Shown: one piece after another, positions 56,785 to 64,000 of the stretch
Numbering within the stretch: the stretch's first letter is position 1
Layout of the letters: each line of letters begins with the position of its first letter
Program-made: the position numbers and the translations under genes
Source of the DNA: Pseudomonas sp. RIT-PI-S
GTDB taxonomy: Bacteria; Pseudomonadota; Gammaproteobacteria; Pseudomonadales; Pseudomonadaceae
DNA: 64,000 bases
Assembly (NCBI RefSeq): GCF_025642975.1
Contig: NZ_JANZKJ010000016.1
Coordinates: 57,044 to 121,043 of the forward strand
Direction of reading: 5' to 3'
The notes under the pieces: model-generated
Database searches by the model: none
The model's input: only the letters and a program-made list of their open reading frames with translations
Told to the model about the DNA's origin: nothing

Positions 56785-59700
56785 AGCGGTGCGCCTCCGA
56801 ACAGGTCGGCCTGGGCGCCGGCGCTGGGCTCAAGCAGCTTGCCTTGGAACAGCAGGTCCAGCTGTTCGATCAGCGCCCGCGGCGGGCGGCTGAAATAAAC
56901 GCCACGGCTGCGCGCGCTCAAGCCCCGCAGGAATACGAACATCGCGCCCCCCATGTGTTGGTCGTAGTCATAGCCAGGCAAACGCGCTTGAAGCTGACGA
57001 TGCAGCGCCAGCAGGTAGAGCACGTATTGCAGGTCGTAGCGGTGTTCGAGGATCGCCAACTCCATGGCCTGGGGTGAATAACTGGCGTCGTCTGCGCCTA
57101 GCCAGTTGGACTTGTAGTCGGCTACGTAATACCGGCCTTCGTGTTCGAAGCACAGGTCGATAAAGCCTTTGAACAGGCCATTGAGCCGATGCCCTTCGGC
57201 CGCCGCCCGCGCTGCGCCGCCATGGGTGTGCTGGCGCACCAACGCGTCCAGGCGGTGAACGTCCACGTCTCGGCTGGCGAACCAGAACTCCATTTCGTAA
57301 CGGTAGGTGGCTAACTCGTGCAGGCGCATCTCATGGCCTTCGCCCAAGGGCAAGGGCGCGTGCAGCAGGCCGCTCAGCCACTGCTCCAGGGTCGGTATCC
57401 AGCCGCTCCAGCCGCGGGTGGCACAGCGCCGGGCAAGAGTGTCGCGCAGCACTTGCGGTTGCGCGCCGAGTGCGCCGAAGCCTTCGCGCCCGGCCCATTC
57501 GAGCAGCCCGTGGAGGAACGTCCCAGGGTGCGGCCCTCGTGGGAACTGATGAATAGAGCCCTGCATCGGCGCCACTGTGAGGGCACTGCCCAAGGGCTCG
57601 TCATCCATCAGGTTCTGCGCTTGCAAGCTGTCCGGTGCCTGGCCGCCATCGACGGTGTCAGCGATGCGCAGGGCGCTGTAGGAGGCGATCCACCAATGCT
57701 CTGCCGCGCGCCTGATTGGTTCACGCGCGGGCTGCGCCTGGCGCTCGTTGCGGGGGGCCACATACAGTTGCTCGCTGGCCTCGGGTACGGGGAGCAGCGC
57801 CAGCGCCGGATCGCCCGCCTGAACGTCAGCCAGCCAGGCACCAAGCTCGGTGGATTCGGCCAAAGGCTCACCGCCGCCCAACAGGTAGCCTATTGCCGAA
57901 CGGTGCAGGGCGGATTTGCTCTCGCGGCCGCGCTTGAGGTCGGCCACACCCAGCCAACATGCGTACTGGGCGCGCGTGAGGGCCACATAGAGCAACCGTA
58001 GATCCTCGCCCAGGCGCTCATCGTCCGCGGCGGCGATGGCTTCGTCGTCCGGCGCCATCGACAGCCGCACTTGGCCGTCAGCGTCGTGCCAAGTCACCGG
58101 CACGCGGCTGCCGTCCACCGGCCGTGCACTGCAGATAAAGGGCAAAAACACCAGTGGATACTCCAAGCCTTTGGACTTGTGGATAGTCACCACTTTTACC
58201 AACTGCTCGTCGCTCTCCAGCCGCACTACCTGCTCTTCGCCGCCATCCTGGGTGCTGCTCAGGCGCTCGGCCAAATGGCGGATCAGCGCCTGTTCACCGT
58301 CCAACTCGGCCGAGGCCTGTTGCAGCAATTCGGTCAGGTGCAACAGGTTGGTCAACACGCGCTCGCCGTCGGCGCGCCCGGTGAGCCGCAGCGGTAGGTC
58401 AAAGTCATGCAACAGCCGGCGCAGCATGCTCAATACCCCTTGGCTGCGCCAGAGCGCGCGGTATTCGCGGAACTGCATCACACGCGCTTCCCAGGTGAGT
58501 TCGTTGCGGTTCAGCGCCTCCAGCTCCGCCAGCGGCCGGGCCAGGGTGACGCTGGCCAGGGCTGCGCGCAGCAGCCGGTCCGCGTCTGGCTCGGCGCAAG
58601 CGCGTAGCCAAGCCAACACGTCCAGGGCCTCCTGGCTATGGAACACGGATTCTTTATCCGAGAGATAAACGCTGCGTACACCGCGGGCTCTCAATTGCGC
58701 GCGTATCGCCCGGGCCTCGCCGCCGTCGCGTACCAGAATGGCGATATCCGCCGGCGCCAGCGGGCGCACACTGCCGTCCGCCGCGGCAAAGCCGCACTGG
58801 CCCTGCTTGCCAAGCTCTAGCAGGCGTACGATTTCACTGGCGCAGGCCGGCGCCAGTTGGTCGCGGTAAGCGCCATTGGCCACGGGCTTGTCGCTGGCCA
58901 GGGCCCAGAAGGTCATGGCTGGCAGGTCGGCGCCGGCCACTTGCAGGCGGTCCCGGCGGCCCTGTGCGGCCACGGGCAGGAAGGGCACCGGGTTGTCATG
59001 CGCCTCGCGGAACAGGAAGGCCCCTCGTCCCTGTGCGCGGCTTTCAGCCTGCTCGAACAGCCGATTGAGCGCACCGACCATCGCCTCGCTGGAGCGGAAG
59101 TTAGTCCCCAGGCTGTGCAAGCGGCCAGCGTTGGCGCGGCGCGCGCGCAAGTAGGTATGGATATCCGCGCCTCGGAAGGCGTAGATCGCTTGTTTCGGGT
59201 CGCCGATCAAGAAAATGCCCAGGTCGGTACGGTTCTCGCCGATCTGGTAAATGCGCTCGAAAATGCTGTATTGAACCGGGTCCGTGTCTTGGAATTCGTC
59301 GATCAAGGCGACTGGGAACTGCTCACGAATCACCTGGGTCAGTGCATCGCCGGCCTCGCCTCGCAGTGCCGCGTTCAAGCGCAGCAGCATGTCATCGAAG
59401 CCCATTTCCGCACGCCGGCGCTTCTCACGTTCAAAGCGTTTCGCCACCCAGGCCGCAGCGTGTTGCAGCGCGTCCGCTCCGGGGTCGGGCAGGCCCTTGA
59501 GGCGGTCGCGCAGGGTGACCATTGCCTCGAAGGCGTCATGGCTGGGCGGTTCGGCCTTCCAGGCTTCGGCAATGCCCTGCGGCGTCAGGCGTTCAAAGCC
59601 CTTGCCGATGTCCAGGTGATGCAGATCGGGGTCCGCGTGCCACTCGGCGATACCCTGCAACCAGGGCTCGAAGTAGCGTGGTTGCAGCTTGCGAGCGTCC

Positions 59701-60464
59701 GCGGCTTTATCGGCAATGCCTTGCACTAGAATGCCGCGTAGTTGCTCGATCCACTCCCCCCACGGTTGCTTGAGCTGCGCCAGCTCGTCCAGCCGGCGCT
59801 GTAGCCCGGTCTCGATGTGCTGGCCGGGGTGGGCGGCGTCTTCCACTGGGCCGGCGTCACTGAGCAATGCCCGCACCCGGGCGAGCAAGCTGGCGGGGGA
59901 TTTCCAGTTGTCGCGTACCCAGGCGAGGGTGTCGCCGACCATGCCGTAGCAGAACTGCCGCCAGTAGTCGCGCACCACCTCGCCCAGCAGCTCGCTGTGG
60001 TCTGTTTCCAGGCTTTGAGTGAACAGGCTGCCGCTGTCGAACGCATGCTCACGCAGCATCCGCTGGCACCAGCCATGGATGGTGGACACCGCCGCTTCGT
60101 CCATCCATTGCGCCGCTGCGTCCAACTTGCTCGCGCAGGTCGGCCACTGCGCTTGGGGATAATCCTCGCGCAACTGCTCCACCAGCGCGTCTGGGGCAGG
60201 GATTTCATCGCGGAAAAACTGCGCCGCCTGGGCCAGGCGGGTACGGATGCGATCTCTCAGCTCCTTGGTGGCGGCGTCGGTGAAGGTCACCACCAGGATC
60301 TGCGGCGGCAGCAGCTCGCGGCCAAAGCCCTGTTCTTCGCCGCCGTGGCCCAGCACCAGGCGCAAGTACAGCGCAGAGATCGTGAAGGTTTTGCCGGTGC
60401 CCGCGCTCGCCTCGATCAGCTGGCTGCCGCGCAACGGGAAGGTCAATGCGAGGGGGCGGCTCAT
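56781..60464 (-). CDS. recB: Exodeoxyribonuclease V beta subunit RecB
   Basis: This 1227-residue protein starts at the ATG at 60464 (MSRPLALTFPL), overlapping the recC stop. An N-terminal UvrD-type helicase has Walker A EASAGTGKTF (18-27), LIDEFQDTDP and GDPKQAIYAFRG. The C-terminal nuclease domain carries the metal site VADYKSNWLG. It unwinds 3'-5' and degrades or resects DNA ends until Chi. Length is normal and no break is seen. Confidence 0.97.
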   Translation of the reverse strand: MSRPLALTFPLRGSQLIEASAGTGKTFTISALYLRLVLGHGGEEQGFGRELLPPQILVVTFTDAATKELRDRIRTRLAQAAQFFRDEIPAPDALVEQLREDYPQAQWPTCASKLDAAAQWMDEAAVSTIHGWCQRMLREHAFDSGSLFTQSLETDHSELLGEVVRDYWRQFCYGMVGDTLAWVRDNWKSPASLLARVRALLSDAGPVEDAAHPGQHIETGLQRRLDELAQLKQPWGEWIEQLRGILVQGIADKAADARKLQPRYFEPWLQGIAEWHADPDLHHLDIGKGFERLTPQGIAEAWKAEPPSHDAFEAMVTLRDRLKGLPDPGADALQHAAAWVAKRFEREKRRRAEMGFDDMLLRLNAALRGEAGDALTQVIREQFPVALIDEFQDTDPVQYSIFERIYQIGENRTDLGIFLIGDPKQAIYAFRGADIHTYLRARRANAGRLHSLGTNFRSSEAMVGALNRLFEQAESRAQGRGAFLFREAHDNPVPFLPVAAQGRRDRLQVAGADLPAMTFWALASDKPVANGAYRDQLAPACASEIVRLLELGKQGQCGFAAADGSVRPLAPADIAILVRDGGEARAIRAQLRARGVRSVYLSDKESVFHSQEALDVLAWLRACAEPDADRLLRAALASVTLARPLAELEALNRNELTWEARVMQFREYRALWRSQGVLSMLRRLLHDFDLPLRLTGRADGERVLTNLLHLTELLQQASAELDGEQALIRHLAERLSSTQDGGEEQVVRLESDEQLVKVVTIHKSKGLEYPLVFLPFICSARPVDGSRVPVTWHDADGQVRLSMAPDDEAIAAADDERLGEDLRLLYVALTRAQYACWLGVADLKRGRESKSALHRSAIGYLLGGGEPLAESTELGAWLADVQAGDPALALLPVPEASEQLYVAPRNERQAQPAREPIRRAAEHWWIASYSALRIADTVDGGQAPDSLQAQNLMDDEPLGSALTVAPMQGSIHQFPRGPHPGTFLHGLLEWAGREGFGALGAQPQVLRDTLARRCATRGWSGWIPTLEQWLSGLLHAPLPLGEGHEMRLHELATYRYEMEFWFASRDVDVHRLDALVRQHTHGGAARAAAEGHRLNGLFKGFIDLCFEHEGRYYVADYKSNWLGADDASYSPQAMELAILEHRYDLQYVLYLLALHRQLQARLPGYDYDQHMGGAMFVFLRGLSARSRGVYFSRPPRALIEQLDLLFQGKLLEPSAGAQADLFGGAPL

Positions 60465-63400
60465 TGTGCGCCCTCCTGCGCCTGCAGGTCCGCCCAAGGG
60501 GCGTCGAAGAGGGGTTGATACAAGGTAGCGACCCAGCCCTCGAAGGTTTCGTCCTGGTTCAGGGCGTTGAAGTCCGGGTATTGACGGGCCAGGGCCATGT
60601 CGCGGTCGCGCTCGCCCGCGGCGGCGCCGTTGTAGTCGCTGCCATCGTAGGCCGCTTGCGCGGCTTTCAGGCCGCTGTCGCGATCCTTGGCGCCGAGGAA
60701 GGCGAATGCGGTACGCGGCGCTACTGGCAACGGCCGCGCCATACCCAGGTGCCAGGCCTGCAGAAGGTCCGCCAGGGTGCTCGCGGCGGCTGGCTGCGCG
60801 AGGGGTGGCAACAGCAAGGTGGTGTCGGTGGCAACTACCGCCGAGTGCAGGTCAATCCCCTCGGCGCAGGCCAGCAGGTGTTGCACCCAGCTGTCGATCA
60901 GGCGCGTCCATTTACGGCCGCTGCGGGTATTGATCGCGTTGGCGACCAAGGTCACGCTCAGCAGGGACCCGCCCTCCCCTTCGGATAGCCCGCCCAGCCA
61001 CCCGTCGATCACCAGGCCATGGGCCTCGAAGTGCAAAGGCAAGGCACTTTGCAGCCTGCGCGGCCAACGCGACAAGAGTGCCTGATAGCGGCTTATAAGG
61101 TCAGGCAGCGGCGCGATCAGCTCGGCTTGCAACAACTCACCAAAACCGGCCATGGGCAGGTGCCCCGCGGCTTGCAAGCGGTTGGCCTGCGCTTGCAGCA
61201 CAGCCTCCAGCTCTGCTTCGTCCCCCTCGAGGGCGGCATCGAGCAGGTGTTTGCTTAACCCGTAATGCTGCAGCCCGTCCAGAGTAAAGGGTTCTGCTTC
61301 GGCAAGCGCCCCTTGTACCTGCTCGAAGTACACTTTCAGCCGCTGGGTGTAGAAATGCTTCACCGGGTTGCGCAGAAAGTTACCGAGCACTTCAGGGGCT
61401 ATAGGGGCGTCGAGGGTATGCGCTGGCAGGCTCTCTTCAGCCGCCGTGGCGGGTGCCGGCTCATGCACCCGCTGCCACTCCCGGGCGTAGCTGAACAGCT
61501 CGGGCTGCCCCGCCTGAAAATAGCGAGCACTGAACGGCTGCAACGGATGTTCCACGCTGAGGGCGTCGATCAGGCTAGCGGGTTCGGTACCGTCCCAGCC
61601 GCTGGCGATGTGGTCTCGCAACTGCCCCACCAACACCGACGGCGGCCGCTCGGTGTTGTCGCGGATACTGCGCCCCACCCAGCTGATATAGAGCTGGCGG
61701 CGCGCGGACAGCAGGGCCTCGAGCAGCAGGTAGCGATCGTCTTCGCGGCGCGAGCGGTCGCCCGGGCGGTAATCCGCGGCCATCAGGTCGAAGTCCAACG
61801 GGGGCTGAGCCCTGGGGTAGTCGCCATCGTTCATGCCCAGCAGGCAGACCACTTCAAAGGGGATGGCGCGCATGGGCATGAGCGTGCAGAAATTCACCGA
61901 GCCTGCCAAAAAGCGCTGATTCAGGCCGCCCTGGTCGAGGCCAGCCAGCCAAGCCTCCCGCACCACCGTCAGCGGCAGGGCCTCGGCCAGTTGTACCCGG
62001 TCGCAGGCCTGTAACCATTGGCCACGCAGTTCGTCCAGCTGGATCAACAGGTACTGAGCGTGTTCGTCCTCGGGCAGGAAAAAGTCTTCCAGCAACTGCT
62101 GCAACCGCTCGCCCCACACGTGGGGCGAAGCGGGCGTGGTCAGGGCTTGATACCAGGCGTCCAGGCGATCGATCAGTGCGTAAAGCGGGCCGACCAAGGC
62201 GGCGTCTAGCCCAGCGACCTCATCATAGGGCTCGATGCCGTCGAACCCTTCTCCGCTGCCTACGGCATAGCCGAGCAGCATGCGCCGCAAACCAAAGCGC
62301 CAGCTGTTCTGCTCCATCCCTTCGGGCAGGCCCAACGCTGTGCGTTGGCGGGCATCCAGGCCCCAACGCACGCCAGCGCCTTCTATCCAGCCGTGCAGGG
62401 TTGCCAGGGATTGTTCGGGGATGCCGAAGCGCGCGCGCAGCGCCGGTACGTCTAGCAGGTCCAGTATTTCGCCCACGGCGAATCGGCTTTCGGGCAATTG
62501 CAGCAGGTGCTCCAGCGCGATCAGCAAAGGGTCGCGGCCGCGTTGCCCTTGGTCGTTGAGGGTAAAGGGTATGTAGCGCTTGTCGTCCCGCGGCACCTGC
62601 CCGAACACCGCGCGGATATAGGGCGCATAGGCATTGATGTCCGGCACCATCACGATGACGTCCCGTGGCTTTAGCGCCGGGTTGGAGGAAAAGCGTTGAA
62701 GCAGCTGGTCATGCAGGATTTCAACTTCACGTTGCGGGCTATGGGCAATGTGGAAGCGGATGGAGTCGTCAGTGGAGGGGTCTACAGGTGGCCACAGCTC
62801 TTGAGTCTCTCGCAAAGGTCGCAGTTCGAGGATGTCGTTCTGCAATTGGCTGAGCAGGGTGGAGGTGTCGCCTTCGCTATAGAGGTCGATCTTGTCGTCG
62901 CTGAAGGCACCCCGATAGCTGTCGGGGCGGTCGAACTCGTCGAGCAGGCTGATGTAGTCCCGCCCCTGCTTGCCCCAGGCCGCGAGCAACGGGTGGGCGT
63001 GCTGGTGCAGGCTCTCGGCATCCACCAGCATGGGCATCCCGGCCTTGCGCTGCTGGCGGCGGTATTCGCGACGCAGCAGGTCTTTGTCGGCAACGATGTC
63101 TGCCCAATGGTGGCGACAAGGGTTATGCACGCACAGCAGCACTTGGGTGAAACGGGCAAGCCCGGCGAGGGCGTGCAGCACTTGGGCGGGTAATGAGGAA
63201 ATGCCAAACACGATAACGCGCTCTGGTAGCCCGGGTGGGGCGTGTTCGGCTGTGCTGATGACATCCATATAGCGCTGGTGTACGCCAGCCCGGCTCTGCG
63301 CCATGCCTTCGGCGCCTACGTCAGCGAGTAATGCTAGCCACAACGCTGCTTGCCAGCGGTTGGCCTCGGCCAGCGGGCGCGCTTCGCCTCGGGCACCACG

Positions 63401-63913
63401 CAGCTGAAACACCCCTTGCGCCCAATCCTCCAGCCAGTCGGCCCGGTAAACCTGATATTGGTCGTAAAGGTCCGCCAGCCGTTGCGCCAATTGGTAACGC
63501 TTGCGCATGTCGGCATCATCGCCGAGAAAGCGGGCCAGGGGTTCGAACAGCGGTTGAGCGATCACCACGGGAAGCAAGCGCATCAAACGCCAGGTGAGCG
63601 GCGTTTTGTCCAGCAGCGAGGTTTCGGGAATACGCGCCTTACCGAGCACGTTGCGGTAGAGCTGCCACATGAAGCTACCAGGCAGTTGCACATCGATAGC
63701 CGCGGCAATGCCACAGCCACCGGCGTCACGGTCCTCGGCCAGGGCCATCTTCAGCCACTGCGCGATGCCGTTGCTTTGTACCAGCGCTACTTCATTCTGA
63801 AGCGGGCCAAGCGGGTACCGCCGCATCCACTCCACAACCAGGCTACGGAGGTCGTCAGGGCGGTTGCCATGGATGACCATGAACCCTGGTGTAACGGCCT
63901 CGTTCGCTGACAT
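60461..63913 (-). CDS. recC: Exodeoxyribonuclease V gamma subunit RecC
   Basis: This 1150-residue protein starts at the ATG at 63913 (MSANEAVTPGFMVIHGNRPDD), with AGGA 7 bp upstream; the open frame extends 10 codons further. It has the inactive helicase-like fold that recognises Chi (QSNGIAQWLKMALAEDR, LLGMNDGDYPRAQPPLDFDLM). It is the first gene of the recCBD operon; the remaining 87 bp to the window end contain no recognised gene and presumably carry the promoter. Confidence 0.96.
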   Translation of the reverse strand: MSANEAVTPGFMVIHGNRPDDLRSLVVEWMRRYPLGPLQNEVALVQSNGIAQWLKMALAEDRDAGGCGIAAAIDVQLPGSFMWQLYRNVLGKARIPETSLLDKTPLTWRLMRLLPVVIAQPLFEPLARFLGDDADMRKRYQLAQRLADLYDQYQVYRADWLEDWAQGVFQLRGARGEARPLAEANRWQAALWLALLADVGAEGMAQSRAGVHQRYMDVISTAEHAPPGLPERVIVFGISSLPAQVLHALAGLARFTQVLLCVHNPCRHHWADIVADKDLLRREYRRQQRKAGMPMLVDAESLHQHAHPLLAAWGKQGRDYISLLDEFDRPDSYRGAFSDDKIDLYSEGDTSTLLSQLQNDILELRPLRETQELWPPVDPSTDDSIRFHIAHSPQREVEILHDQLLQRFSSNPALKPRDVIVMVPDINAYAPYIRAVFGQVPRDDKRYIPFTLNDQGQRGRDPLLIALEHLLQLPESRFAVGEILDLLDVPALRARFGIPEQSLATLHGWIEGAGVRWGLDARQRTALGLPEGMEQNSWRFGLRRMLLGYAVGSGEGFDGIEPYDEVAGLDAALVGPLYALIDRLDAWYQALTTPASPHVWGERLQQLLEDFFLPEDEHAQYLLIQLDELRGQWLQACDRVQLAEALPLTVVREAWLAGLDQGGLNQRFLAGSVNFCTLMPMRAIPFEVVCLLGMNDGDYPRAQPPLDFDLMAADYRPGDRSRREDDRYLLLEALLSARRQLYISWVGRSIRDNTERPPSVLVGQLRDHIASGWDGTEPASLIDALSVEHPLQPFSARYFQAGQPELFSYAREWQRVHEPAPATAAEESLPAHTLDAPIAPEVLGNFLRNPVKHFYTQRLKVYFEQVQGALAEAEPFTLDGLQHYGLSKHLLDAALEGDEAELEAVLQAQANRLQAAGHLPMAGFGELLQAELIAPLPDLISRYQALLSRWPRRLQSALPLHFEAHGLVIDGWLGGLSEGEGGSLLSVTLVANAINTRSGRKWTRLIDSWVQHLLACAEGIDLHSAVVATDTTLLLPPLAQPAAASTLADLLQAWHLGMARPLPVAPRTAFAFLGAKDRDSGLKAAQAAYDGSDYNGAAAGERDRDMALARQYPDFNALNQDETFEGWVATLYQPLFDAPWADLQAQEGAQ

Positions 63914-64000
63914 TCCGACGTCCTGGGCAAATATAAGAGGCAAACGATGCCATCAACCCACAGGGCGTCGCAACCTTGCCGATGGAAACCGATCGGCCAG

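Overview
The window is bacterial chromosome from a high-GC gamma-proteobacterium, almost certainly Pseudomonas and probably near the P. putida group. The evidence is the dnaJ-dnaK-grpE-recN-fur-bamE-ratA-smpB-lld gene order, REP-type repeats with a GCGGGC...GCCCGC core, recC-recB-recD in that order, and a canonical tmRNA. No complete mobile element, rRNA or tRNA was seen.

Region 1 (1-8476) holds housekeeping and stress genes. A heat-shock block (dnaJ partial, dnaK, grpE) has two clear sigma-32 promoters. recN has a LexA box. fur and the lipoprotein gene bamE (omlA) are divergent. ratA, a sodium-symporter gene and smpB follow. Region 2 (8519-15356) holds a short-chain dehydrogenase, a three-gene EmrAB/OprM-like efflux operon and its LysR neighbour, then lldR. 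Region 3 (15508-23510) is the lactate operon lldP-lldE-lldF-lldG-dld, with a perfect palindromic operator and tightly overlapping genes, followed by a small periplasmic protein. Region 4 (23533-24839) is ssrA (tmRNA) and a poorly coding tail with a LexA box and an apparently frameshifted small gene.

Region 5 (24840-29388) holds two small stress or membrane proteins, an orphan receiver and a large PAS histidine kinase. Region 6 (29701-35070) looks like a sulfonate or sulfate-ester scavenging set: a periplasmic binding protein, a TonB-dependent receptor and two TauD-family dioxygenases, with no ABC permease or ATPase alongside. Region 7 (35165-36290) is a striking array of about 15 tandem REP doublets with a 79-bp period. 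Region 8 (36296-40922) is a signalling cluster: a GAF/PAS diguanylate cyclase, a small basic protein, a DUF3597 protein, a PAS-GGDEF protein and a receiver-CheC-like protein.

Region 9 (41209-50207) is metabolic: alpha-ketoglutarate semialdehyde dehydrogenase, gamma-glutamyltransferase, mdaB with a LysR gene, a small monooxygenase, and mmsA-mmsB (valine catabolism) with a divergent LysR regulator. Region 10 (50441-54755) is a compact operon of a TIM-barrel isomerase/epimerase-like protein, an isopenicillin-N-synthase-like oxygenase, an amino-acid-type binding protein and a fused permease-ATPase; it probably imports and oxidises a small amino-acid-like compound that cannot be named from sequence. 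Region 11 (54724-63913) is the recCBD operon. All assignments rest on reading motifs and remembered family features; no database search was run.
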